Assembly: GCA_032260385.1 (NCBI GenBank)
Contig: JAVVEL010000011.1
Coordinates: forward strand, 1 to 64,000
From: UBA9300 sp032260385
GTDB lineage: Bacteria > Bacteroidota > Bacteroidia > Bacteroidales > VadinHA17
Direction of reading: 5' to 3'
DNA: 64,000 bases
Below are positions 1 to 8,459 of this stretch, one piece after another. Positions within the stretch are counted from its first letter, which is position 1; each line of letters begins with the position of its first letter. The notes beneath the pieces are model-generated. The model saw nothing but the letters and a program-made list of their open reading frames with translations. It was not told the origin of the DNA and ran no database searches. The translations under genes were made by a program, and so were the position numbers.

Positions 1-3000
1 CGGGGAACTCAGCTCCTACCAGGCTTGACAGACCGTTGAAGCTGTTCTCCACACTGGCTATGCCACAATCATCATCAGTCAGGACAGGATCAAGGCTAGT
101 GCCGGGGACAGTATAGAAACATTCACCGGGATCCGCATTATAACTTGCTTCAGGCGATGCGCAGGTAATAACAGGATCCTGGTTATCAATGACCTCTATA
201 TCATACTGGCAATTATTAGTGCGCCCATTCACATCCGTTATAGTCCATATGACCGGCGTTATACCAACAGGGAACTGTGCGCCATTTAGAGTCGAACTCC
301 CGTTAAAATCATTTAACACGCTGGCAACGCTACAGTTATCATCAGCCAGGACAGGATCAAGACCGTTGTCAGGTACGGTAAAGTAACATTCACCTTCATT
401 GGTGCTGTAACTTGCTGCCGGGCTTGCACATATTATTTCAGGATCTTCATCATCATTAACAGTTACAGTGAATGTACACTCAACAGGGCCGTTGCCTCCT
501 GCATCAGTAAACCGGTATGTTACCGTGGTTTCACCTATGGGAAAAGTTGAGCCGCTGGCCGGTCCTTCTGTTCGTGTACCGGATAAGCCAGTGCCATCAC
601 AGTTATCCTCAAAAACAGGTACCGCATAGTTAACCATTGCATTACAGGCGCCTGGATCATTTGATACTACTATATCTCCCGGACATGATGTTACAACAGG
701 GTCCTCAAGATCACCAACAGTAACAGTGAAAGAACTCTGGCCATAGTTACCCAGCCCGTCGTATACTCTCCATGTAATAGTGGTTATCCCTGTTGTAAGG
801 ATGACTCCCTGCAATGATCCTGAAGATGTCTCTGCAATAATTGTTGCCCCTGATAATTGATAGGTGGTATCTACCAGGACGCAGTTATCAATGGCAGACA
901 CCAGGTCAAATTCAGTTCCTGCCACCTGGTAGTTACAATCGTAATTGGTAGAAACAGACTGATCTTCGGGGCTTTTCACATCAGGATCACTATCATCATC
1001 TTTAATACTGATGTTAACAATATCAGAAGCGTAACAACCTGTTTCATCGCTTACATATACTGTATAGATGGTATTACTGTTAACGGTGGTTACAGGATTT
1101 GCTGAAGCAGGATCATCCAGTCCTGTAGCAGGAGTCCATAAATAAGTAACGTTACCGGTCCACCCTGTTGCGGTTGGCTCACCACCCAGTGATATTGTCT
1201 CGCCTGCGCATATTAAACGGTCAGCACCGGCATCAACGGTAATATCAGAACATGAAGGGTCGTGAACACATATATCAAATGAGCCAGCTTCATTTATGTA
1301 ACCCCAGAATCGTATCCATAATGTGTCTCCCGGCACCTGGCCGTTAAGACTTAAATATGGCATTCCACCCGGTCCCTTGAAATCATCATCACAGGCAATT
1401 AAAGTGAGTGATGAGCAAACACCACGGTAAACAGCCATCACCCCATCATCCAGGCCACCGATATCGATTCCCTCAATGGTTACCTCCCCCGATGCAGGGA
1501 CAATAAACTTGAACCAGAGGTCATGGCTTTGCCACATTGAAGGATCTGTCCTGTATGAATCCCTGCCTATACCTGCACAGTAATCAGGATCAGGCACACT
1601 TGTGGTTGCTGTAGCATAGGTATTGTCAAAGGTGGAGGGTATACATGTCCTGTTAACAGGCAGCAAGACAGCATCACAGGATTCATCGGGTATAGGAGGA
1701 AAATCCGTGACACATATGCCGAACCTGCCTGTTTCACCGTCATATCCCCAGAACTGAACCCATATCTTGTCACCGGGATTACCCGATACAAGGAAGGTTT
1801 CCATACCAGGTCCGGTATCAACACAGTCTATATAAGTGAGGTCGTTACAATCGGTACCTGAATAAAAGGCCATTGCGCCGTCAACCAGGGTGGATTCAAT
1901 GCCCTCCACTTTAACCTGGCCTGAAGATGGTATTGTAAACCTGAACCACACATCAGAATCAGTACCACTGTTCCAGAAACATCCGGGATTCTGGGAACCG
2001 GATGTTGCAGGCTCATTGGTGGCATAGATGGTATTTTCACCACACTGGTTCTCAACTACAAGTGAAATTGCTCCGCATGGATCGTCGTTTGGTATTTCCA
2101 GGGAGCCAAACTGGCAAAATGTGGACGGGGAATTCTGGTTAGCGTATTCTGTTTGTATCCAGCCATTGCTTCTGGCAACCTTTTGAACACGCACCTCATC
2201 AATAAGACCGTCAAAATATTTTATGATAGTACCATACTGCTGGCTTATACCTGCACCTATCAGAGCATTTTTCTGGGAAGTCCCTGAAAGGTTGTATCCC
2301 GCACGTATGGTAGTTACATCTTCCGGACCACCGTTGTCATGGTAAATATAAATCCTGTTGCCTTCCCTCTTGCCAACAACATAATGCCATTGCCCGTTAT
2401 TTGTCAGGCCACTTGAAGAAATAGCCTGGTACTTGTCATCATTATCATCCGTGGTCAGAACAGCTGTCCCGGCACTGCCTGTTTCCGAGGAAGCCAGGAC
2501 ATATCTTATACCGCCCTGATCATCGCCCCCGTTACTGAAAATATTATTCTGAAAGTTATCAGTGGTATTTATCCATGCTGAAACAGTCCAGTCGCTGGTA
2601 CTGAAATTAAATTCAGAAGGGTTCCCCAGATCAATATAATGTGAAGAGCCGTTAAACTCCCTGGCATCTGCTATTTTACCGGTACCATTAAAGGACCCGT
2701 TATTGGTACCGTCATTACCGCTCGAAGTTGCATCCTCCAGACCATCATGAAGATGGTAAACGGATACATAATCCTCGCTCCAGGTACTTTCTGCAGACAA
2801 ATCGGAGTCAAGCCAGATACTTCCGAAATAGATATAAAATTCATAATTGGATCCGGGTGATAGTTCCGGAATACGAACCCATGCCACCAGTTCTCCAGTT
2901 GCGTTATCATAACTTTCAATCTGATGATCAAGTATTGAAATATGATCTTCTGAAAAGACTATATCCCAGCCATTGGCATTTGCTACATAGCCACCGTTTG

Positions 3001-3211
3001 CATAATCCCTCAGTTCGGGCATGGTAGTATTAACCAGGACCGGGAAGTCCAGATGCGAAGTAATGCCTGATATCTCGGATGAAAGTATGGTTATCTTAAT
3101 CCTGTTGTTATAACCTGTCAGCCATTGTCCATAGACTGAGGACGGAAGAGTTATAAAGAATAAAGCACTGATAACCAGCTTACAAAACAAACCATGTATT
3201 TTGATTTTCAA
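1..3211 (-). CDS. Very large secreted HYR-repeat/LamG surface protein (C-terminus beyond window)
   Basis: Reading leftward, one frame stays open to the window edge, so at least 1070 residues are present and the C-terminus is missing. No ATG lies between the last in-frame stop and the hydrophobic signal peptide; TTG at 3209-3211 gives a good signal sequence (MKIKIHGLFCKLVISALFF) ending near VYGQ. Domain order by reading: DUF2341-like domain (about residues 30-140), LamG/concanavalin-like lectin domain (about 150-370), two tandem roughly 130-residue beta domains of the pre-peptidase type, a PKD-like segment, then at least four HYR repeats with DPxxxC, DNC and PVGxTxVxW signatures reaching the edge. 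Such proteins in Bacteroidota are usually type IX secretion cargo exposed on the surface; the sorting domain would lie outside the window. The adhesive or carbohydrate-binding role is inference. Confidence 0.8.
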   Translation of the reverse strand, partial: MKIKIHGLFCKLVISALFFITLPSSVYGQWLTGYNNRIKITILSSEISGITSHLDFPVLVNTTMPELRDYANGGYVANANGWDIVFSEDHISILDHQIESYDNATGELVAWVRIPELSPGSNYEFYIYFGSIWLDSDLSAESTWSEDYVSVYHLHDGLEDATSSGNDGTNNGSFNGTGKIADAREFNGSSHYIDLGNPSEFNFSTSDWTVSAWINTTDNFQNNIFSNGGDDQGGIRYVLASSETGSAGTAVLTTDDNDDKYQAISSSGLTNNGQWHYVVGKREGNRIYIYHDNGGPEDVTTIRAGYNLSGTSQKNALIGAGISQQYGTIIKYFDGLIDEVRVQKVARSNGWIQTEYANQNSPSTFCQFGSLEIPNDDPCGAISLVVENQCGENTIYATNEPATSGSQNPGCFWNSGTDSDVWFRFTIPSSGQVKVEGIESTLVDGAMAFYSGTDCNDLTYIDCVDTGPGMETFLVSGNPGDKIWVQFWGYDGETGRFGICVTDFPPIPDESCDAVLLPVNRTCIPSTFDNTYATATTSVPDPDYCAGIGRDSYRTDPSMWQSHDLWFKFIVPASGEVTIEGIDIGGLDDGVMAVYRGVCSSLTLIACDDDFKGPGGMPYLSLNGQVPGDTLWIRFWGYINEAGSFDICVHDPSCSDITVDAGADRLICAGETISLGGEPTATGWTGNVTYLWTPATGLDDPASANPVTTVNSNTIYTVYVSDETGCYASDIVNISIKDDDSDPDVKSPEDQSVSTNYDCNYQVAGTEFDLVSAIDNCVLVDTTYQLSGATIIAETSSGSLQGVILTTGITTITWRVYDGLGNYGQSSFTVTVGDLEDPVVTSCPGDIVVSNDPGACNAMVNYAVPVFEDNCDGTGLSGTRTEGPASGSTFPIGETTVTYRFTDAGGNGPVECTFTVTVNDDEDPEIICASPAASYSTNEGECYFTVPDNGLDPVLADDNCSVASVLNDFNGSSTLNGAQFPVGITPVIWTITDVNGRTNNCQYDIEVIDNQDPVITCASPEASYNADPGECFYTVPGTSLDPVLTDDDCGIASVENSFNGLSSLVGAEFP

Positions 3212-3548
3212 AGCAGATTCAGGTGGCTTATATTTAGTTAAGTCAGTCAAGCTATCTTAAATACATATTTGCCCGGTCCATAACTTAAGTTCAAACCGGA
3301 ACAATTTAAGTTTTATACGCAGGTTCATCTCCTTTGTTGTATGAATCCCCTATATATTTTATATTTATTGACTAAATATCTGCTATTTAGGTTGCATCAG
3401 GCCTATTTATTCCTGAAGCGACTAAAGATATAAGAAAATTTTTATGAAAACAGCGCAGTATGAGCCATTGAGATTTAAAAAAGTGGAATGTTATCAACAA
3501 TATTGATAAAAGCCTGTCTTGTTATGTTTCTCCGGGTGTTTTTCCTTA
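3212..3548. other. Intergenic region between queA and the HYR-protein gene
   Basis: No recognisable gene. On the minus strand there is a 23-codon reading frame (start near 3333, preceded directly by AAAGGAG) that ends with TAA 13 codons before the TTG start of the HYR protein and in the same frame; it may be a leader or chance. TAAAGATA at 3423-3430 reads TATCTTTA on the minus strand, a possible -7 element. A perfect inverted repeat TTATCAA-N5-TTGATAA lies at 3491-3509 downstream of queA, without a convincing T-tract. Confidence 0.4.
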
Positions 3549-4598
3549 CTATATTATAAGCATGGCATCACCATAGGTGCCAAAACGGTATTTCTCCTTA
3601 ACGGCTTCGTCATAGGCCTCAAATACAAGGTTATAGCCGCCAAAAGCGGCCACCATCATAAGCAGTGTTGAGTATGGCAGATGGAAATTGCTCACCATCA
3701 TGTCGGGAACACTGAATTCATAGGGAGGAAAAATAAACTTATTGGTCCAGCCGTCAAAGGGCTTAAGGTAACCGTCGGTGGAAACTGAGCTTTCCAGAGT
3801 ACGTACCACAGTTGTACCCACGGCACAAATTTTATTCCTCCTCCTTTTTGCTTCATTAACCTGGTCGGCAGCTTCCTCGGAAATTATAATCCTCTCCGAA
3901 TCCATCTTATGCTTTGTCAGGTCTTCCACGTCAACACTCCTGAAATTTCCCAGACCCACATGCAGTGTGATCTCGCTGAAATGCACACCAAGGATCTCAA
4001 AACGTTTGAGAAGCTCCCTGCTGAAATGCAAACCTGCCGTAGGAGCAGCCACTGCTCCCTCGTGCTTGGCAAAGATAGTCTGGTACCTTTCATTGTCTTC
4101 AGGTTCAACAGGTCTCTCGATAAACTTTGGAAGAGGCGTTTCGCCCAGGCTGTAAAGAGTGTTCTTAAACTCTTCGTAGGAACCGTCGTAGAGAAAACGC
4201 AGGGTTCTTCCCCTTGAGGTAGTATTATCAATAACTTCAGCCACCAGCATGTCATCTTCACCAAAATACAGCTTGTTACCAATCCTTATCTTCCTGGCCG
4301 GATCAACCAGCACATCCCACAGTCGCTGTTCGCGATTAAGCTCGCGAAGAAGAAAAACTTCAATCTCCGCTCCCGTCTTTTCCTTATTTCCAAACAGACG
4401 TGCCGGGAAAACCTTTGTATTATTGAAAACAAGCAGATCATCCTCCCTGAAATATTCAATAAGCTCATTGAAAACCCTGTGCTTTATCTTACCCGTCTTC
4501 CTGTCAACAACCATCAGTCTTGACTCATCCCTGTTTTTTGACGGGTACAATGCTATTAATTCCTGCGGTAACCTGTACTTGAATTGAGATAACTTCAT
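3549..4598 (-). CDS. queA: S-adenosylmethionine:tRNA ribosyltransferase-isomerase QueA
   Basis: Transfers and isomerises the ribosyl group of S-adenosylmethionine onto 7-aminomethyl-7-deazaguanine in tRNA to give epoxyqueuosine, the penultimate step of queuosine synthesis. The 349-residue protein has the family's full length and hallmark segments: N-terminal MKLSQFKYRLP, NNTKVFPARL, APTAGLHFS and SNFHLPYSTLLMMVAAF. A reading frame continues upstream to a TTG at 4625, but ATG 4598 gives the MKLSxF start typical of QueA and is preferred. It is the last gene of the leftward ilvE-ftsX-uppP-truB block, 97 bp after truB. Confidence 0.95.
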   Translation of the reverse strand: MKLSQFKYRLPQELIALYPSKNRDESRLMVVDRKTGKIKHRVFNELIEYFREDDLLVFNNTKVFPARLFGNKEKTGAEIEVFLLRELNREQRLWDVLVDPARKIRIGNKLYFGEDDMLVAEVIDNTTSRGRTLRFLYDGSYEEFKNTLYSLGETPLPKFIERPVEPEDNERYQTIFAKHEGAVAAPTAGLHFSRELLKRFEILGVHFSEITLHVGLGNFRSVDVEDLTKHKMDSERIIISEEAADQVNEAKRRRNKICAVGTTVVRTLESSVSTDGYLKPFDGWTNKFIFPPYEFSVPDMMVSNFHLPYSTLLMMVAAFGGYNLVFEAYDEAVKEKYRFGTYGDAMLII

Positions 4599-4695
4599 TT
4601 TATATGTATTTCTTAAAACATCCAACTTTATACGTATTAATTTCTGTTTTGTTTCAAATGGAATAATATTTTATTAAAAAAAATAGTAATTATTG

Positions 4696-5406
4696 TCAGG
4701 GCTCATAAAAAGAACTTAAAAGGTGTTCAAAATCATTGATCTGCATTGCATCCTCAAGTTTATATTCACCTATTGAAGTTCTCTTCAGTGCAGAGAGGTA
4801 GGCCCCACTGTCAAGAATCCTGCCCAGGTCCCTGGCAAAAGCACGGACATAGGTTCCCTTACTGCAAAGTATTCTTACTCTAACAATGGGAAGCTCAAAA
4901 CTTAAAAGTTCAAGCTCATGAAAGATCACTTTTTTTGCTTCCATCTCAATATCTATTCCCTTACGCGCATAATCATAAGCTCTTTTCCCCTTTATATTCT
5001 TTGCTGAATAAACCGGAGGCACCTGGTTATATTCACCTTCGAAATGTGCAAGTGCTTTCAGCACCAGCTCACGAGTGATATGCCCGGTTTCATATTTCCC
5101 ATCAATCTCAGTTTCAAGGTCAAAGGAAGGTGTGGTTTCGCCCAGGCGCAGATCGGCTATATATTCCTTGCTGCTCTCCTGCAGGGCACTTATCTGTCGC
5201 GTATATTTACCCGTACAGATTATCATGAGTCCGCTCGCCAGGGGGTCAAGAGTACCGGCATGTCCTACCTTTATCTTTTTATATCCGCAGGCTTTCCTGA
5301 TAATATTTTTTACTTTTTTAACCAGATCGAAAGAGGTCCAGTACAGTGCTTTGTCAAACAAAAGCAACTGGCCCTCGAGGAAATCTGTATTCTTATCGAT
5401 CTCCAT
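4696..5406 (-). CDS. truB: tRNA pseudouridine(55) synthase TruB
   Basis: Makes pseudouridine 55 in the T-loop of tRNAs. The catalytic aspartate sits in GHAGTLDPLASGLMI, and the family segments KPxxxTS-like (DKALYWTSFDLV), VPPVYSAKNIKGKRAYDYAR and SKGTYVRAFARDLG are present. At 236 residues it is a short TruB with little C-terminal extension, as is common in Bacteroidota. ATG 5406 lies one base beyond the uppP stop, which implies translational coupling and favours it over starts further upstream inside uppP. Confidence 0.95.
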   Translation of the reverse strand: MEIDKNTDFLEGQLLLFDKALYWTSFDLVKKVKNIIRKACGYKKIKVGHAGTLDPLASGLMIICTGKYTRQISALQESSKEYIADLRLGETTPSFDLETEIDGKYETGHITRELVLKALAHFEGEYNQVPPVYSAKNIKGKRAYDYARKGIDIEMEAKKVIFHELELLSFELPIVRVRILCSKGTYVRAFARDLGRILDSGAYLSALKRTSIGEYKLEDAMQINDFEHLLSSFYEP

Positions 5407-5407
5407 A

Positions 5408-6190
5408 TTAAGCAAATATAATTGCCAGCAGGCCAATTATTATGCAATATATCCCAAACCAGTATAATTTACCCTTTCTTACCAGGTTTACCATCCATCT
5501 GCAGGCAAGATATCCTGTTATAAATGCGGCGATAAATCCTGCTATTATTGCTGCTGATCCTACTGAATTCCCCCCGGAGAAATTTCCCTGGAACAACTTC
5601 AGCATGTTTGCTCCAATAACCGGCAATAAAACCATCAGGAAGGAGAAGCGGGCCAGGTTTTCATTTTTATTACCGAGCATCAGTCCCGTCGAAATGGTAG
5701 CACCCGAACGGGAAATACCCGGGAGCACTGCGGCAGCCTGTGCCAGACCTATCACAAAGGCATGAAAATAACTTATTTCCTTTCTCCTGTCTTTCATAAA
5801 TCCTGAACCTATAAGCAAGGCCGCCGTTATAAGCAGCATAAAGCCTACGAAGACAATATTCCCCTCAAAAAAGGCTTCTATTTTCTCCTCAAAAAACAAA
5901 CCAACAAAAGCCACCGGTATCATTGATACAAGTATTTTCAGTACATAATTTGTTTCCTTGTTCATCCTGAACTTCAATGTTCCCCTTACCAGGTCAAGCA
6001 CTTCCCCCCGGAAAACCACAAGGGTACTCAATACCGTTGCGCCATGCACTGCAACTGAATAGCTGAAGCTGGAAGCTGCATTTATACCGAAAAGAGCCTT
6101 CCCGATTTCCAGGTGGCCGCTCGAGCTTACGGGTAAAAATTCTGTCAATCCCTGGATAATACCAAGGATTATCGCTTCCAATAAATTCAT
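5408..6190 (-). CDS. uppP: Undecaprenyl-diphosphate phosphatase UppP (BacA)
   Basis: Integral membrane phosphatase that recycles undecaprenyl diphosphate to the monophosphate carrier lipid for peptidoglycan and surface glycan synthesis. The 260 residues show the two family signatures: GIIQGLTEFLPVSSSGHL near the N-terminus, with the catalytic Glu, and PGISRSGATIS near the middle, with Ser and Arg of the phosphate site. About eight hydrophobic segments are visible. It lies between the DUF3098 gene and truB in a tightly packed operon; ilvE/ftsX/uppP/truB/queA-like order is common in this phylum. Confidence 0.95.
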   Translation of the reverse strand: MNLLEAIILGIIQGLTEFLPVSSSGHLEIGKALFGINAASSFSYSVAVHGATVLSTLVVFRGEVLDLVRGTLKFRMNKETNYVLKILVSMIPVAFVGLFFEEKIEAFFEGNIVFVGFMLLITAALLIGSGFMKDRRKEISYFHAFVIGLAQAAAVLPGISRSGATISTGLMLGNKNENLARFSFLMVLLPVIGANMLKLFQGNFSGGNSVGSAAIIAGFIAAFITGYLACRWMVNLVRKGKLYWFGIYCIIIGLLAIIFA

Positions 6191-6211
6191 ACTTAAAACA
6201 GCTTAATGATA

Positions 6212-6466
6212 TTATTCCTTATCCCGTGGCTTCTTCATTATGGCCCATATTTCAAAAACAAAGCCTGCCAGCACAAGCAGAGGGGCAAGGGTTATCCGCC
6301 TGAAACTGAAAATAGCATCCGAAAATTCATTCGGGTCTTCACTCCTGCCCCCAAGCATTAGCAAAAAACCTATGACAATAATCCCGAAGCCTATGGCCAT
6401 CAACCTGTAATTTTCCCTGCTGAGGGCAAAACCGTTTTCTTCCTTTTTTATTTTTTTTGCTGCCAT
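6212..6466 (-). CDS. DUF3098 small membrane protein
   Basis: An 84-residue protein with two predicted membrane helices (about residues 20-42 and 58-77) separated by a short loop containing GGRSEDPNEFSD, the conserved signature of DUF3098. Its function is unknown; it is typically coded directly after ftsX in Bacteroidota, as here. ATG 6466 starts one base beyond the ftsX stop, which argues for coupling; an upstream alternative start inside ftsX would add eleven unconserved residues. Confidence 0.85.
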   Translation of the reverse strand: MAAKKIKKEENGFALSRENYRLMAIGFGIIVIGFLLMLGGRSEDPNEFSDAIFSFRRITLAPLLVLAGFVFEIWAIMKKPRDKE

Positions 6467-6467
6467 A

Positions 6468-7346
6468 TTAGTAATACAGTTTATCTTCCGATATTCCAAG
6501 GTACTTGGTAACTGAGAAAAATGTGGATATTAAGTTTATCAGTATGCCAATTATTATTATTCCTCCAAACAAATATATTATTAATCCGATATCCTGGAGG
6601 GTAAACAATAAGTAAAACTCCTTCTCAACAAAAAACAGTATTGCCATCAGTAAAACAATTGCAAAAAGTGCAGCGATTATACCATGCATGATACTGCGAA
6701 TCAGGAAGGGCTTACGTATGAAAGATCTGGTAGCTCCCACAAGCTGCATAGTCCGGATAATAAAACGTTTTGAATAAACCGATAGCCTTATTGTGTTATT
6801 TATTATCGTAAGAGAGATAAATAATAGCAAACCGCTGAATATCAATAGAAAAGCACTTATTTTTCTGACGTTCTCATTTATCAGGTGGAGGAATGACTCC
6901 TGGAAATAAACCTCCTTTACCACATCATAATCCATGAGGTAACGTTCTATATTCAGGACGCTGTCGGGATGTGTATAATCGGCAAGAAGGTAAACATCTA
7001 TTGAGGGAAGTAGTGGATTATATCCCATAAAGGTCAGAAAATCTTCACCCAGGTCTTCTCTCAGATTGTCAGCTGCCTGTTCTTTTGAAATATATTCAGT
7101 GCTTTTGACAAAATGCTTTGCATCCAGGTCTTTCTGGAGCATCCTTATATCAGCCTCCTTGGCATCCTCATCAAGCATTACTGAAAAGCTCAGGCTTTCA
7201 CGAAAATAATCCGACAGTTCGCGGGCATTAATTATTACAAAGCCCAGCAAACCAATAAGGAACAATACCAGAGAAATACTTACTATCTGTGTAAGGTATG
7301 AACTCCTCAGTCTTCCTTTGGATATATCTTCCTGATATTTAACCAC
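6468..7346 (-). CDS. ftsX: Cell division protein FtsX (permease-like)
   Basis: Membrane partner of the ATPase FtsE, relaying division signals to peptidoglycan hydrolases. The 292-residue protein has the FtsX layout: a cytoplasmic N-terminus (about 1-20), TM1 (about 21-44), a periplasmic domain of about 120 residues with the family segment VKSTEYISKEQAADNL, then three TM helices in the C-terminal half. The start is GTG at 7344-7346 (MVKYQEDISKGRL); no better ATG is near. The ftsE partner is not adjacent, which is usual in Bacteroidota. It is 28 bp downstream of ilvE. Confidence 0.9.
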   Translation of the reverse strand: MVKYQEDISKGRLRSSYLTQIVSISLVLFLIGLLGFVIINARELSDYFRESLSFSVMLDEDAKEADIRMLQKDLDAKHFVKSTEYISKEQAADNLREDLGEDFLTFMGYNPLLPSIDVYLLADYTHPDSVLNIERYLMDYDVVKEVYFQESFLHLINENVRKISAFLLIFSGLLLFISLTIINNTIRLSVYSKRFIIRTMQLVGATRSFIRKPFLIRSIMHGIIAALFAIVLLMAILFFVEKEFYLLFTLQDIGLIIYLFGGIIIIGILINLISTFFSVTKYLGISEDKLYY

Positions 7347-7374
7347 TGTAAACTATTTGGCAACAAAGATACAA

Positions 7375-8394
7375 TTAATCCAGAACAGTTATCCAGTTAA
7401 AAGTATCGGGCAGGTCTCCTTTTTGAATACCTGTAAGCATGTCATATAATTTCATCTGTGTTTTACCCGGTTTACCATCCTTACAATACTCGACAGTCTT
7501 GTTTGTGTCTGGATCATATATTTTACCAATAGGGCTTATAACAGCTGCTGTTCCACAGGCACCTGCCTCATCAAATTCAGGAAGTTCATCGATATGGACC
7601 TTACGTCTCTCTACCTTCATCCCCATACTCTCAGCCAGTTCAATAAGGCTTTTATTTGTTATTGAAGCCAATATTGAATCCGATTTTGGTGTTACATAGG
7701 TGTTCCCTTTTATGGCAAAGAAATTCGCCGGGCCACATTCATCAATGTATTTTTTCTCTTTGGCATCCAGAAAGATCACATTGGCATAACCGGCATCCCT
7801 GGCTTTCACTATTGCCCTGAGACTTGCGGCGTAGTTGCCACCAACCTTATAGATACCCGTACCCAGGGGTGCTGCCCTGTCAACATCCCTGCATATCATC
7901 ATATTAACAGGTTTAACTCCTCCTTTGAAATAAGGTCCTACGGGAGTAACAAAAACCATAAATGTGTATTCCGCAGAGGGCTTAACTCCAACTTCCGGTC
8001 CGCTGCCAAAAAGCAGGGGCCTTATGTATAAGGCAGCACCGGAACCATAGGGCGGCACGTATTTCTCATTCATCTTCACCACTTTGAAAATCATTTCCCC
8101 GAATAATTCTTCCGGTACTTCACCCATGATGATCCCTTTGGCTGAATTAATCATTCGCTTTGCATTTTCCTTCCACCGGAAAAGTCTTATCTTATTATCT
8201 TTGCCCCTGTAAGCCTTCATCCCTTCAAAGGCCTCCTGGCCATAATGAAGGGCCGTAGCTGCAATATGAATGTTAAAGTATTCAGATTCACTTACCTCAG
8301 GCTCGCTCCATTTACCATTTTTATAATAAGCACGTACATTATAGTCTGTCTTTATATAGCCGAATGACAGATCTTTCCAGTTTATATTTTCCAT
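7375..8394 (-). CDS. ilvE: Branched-chain amino acid aminotransferase
   Basis: PLP enzyme that interconverts leucine, isoleucine and valine with their 2-oxo acids. At 339 residues it has class IV aminotransferase landmarks: ALHYGQEAFEGMKAY, YIRPLLFGSG, the PLP-lysine region GTGIYKVGGNYAASL, and ECGPANFFAI with the following substrate loop. The length and these segments fit the larger (type II, eukaryote-like) BCAT group. It heads the leftward block ending in queA, 65 bp after the adenylate cyclase gene upstream of it. Confidence 0.93.
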   Translation of the reverse strand: MENINWKDLSFGYIKTDYNVRAYYKNGKWSEPEVSESEYFNIHIAATALHYGQEAFEGMKAYRGKDNKIRLFRWKENAKRMINSAKGIIMGEVPEELFGEMIFKVVKMNEKYVPPYGSGAALYIRPLLFGSGPEVGVKPSAEYTFMVFVTPVGPYFKGGVKPVNMMICRDVDRAAPLGTGIYKVGGNYAASLRAIVKARDAGYANVIFLDAKEKKYIDECGPANFFAIKGNTYVTPKSDSILASITNKSLIELAESMGMKVERRKVHIDELPEFDEAGACGTAAVISPIGKIYDPDTNKTVEYCKDGKPGKTQMKLYDMLTGIQKGDLPDTFNWITVLD

Positions 8395-8459
8395 AGACCT
8401 ATATAATTTTTATTTATTAAAATCCAAATGTACTTTTTTAAAAGGTGAGAACAAAAGTG

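Noticed and set aside
2671..3027. Several frames of 80-100 residues on both strands within the HYR protein gene
   Set aside because: They are shadows of the long open frame that reads as DUF2341 and LamG; none has family features.
3491..3509. Inverted repeat TTATCAA/TTGATAA after queA
   Set aside because: AT-rich with no T-tract on either side, so not called a terminator; no support as a dif or protein site.
4249..4587. Plus-strand frames opposite queA and truB
   Set aside because: Low-complexity Ser-rich peptides opposite clearly conserved genes.
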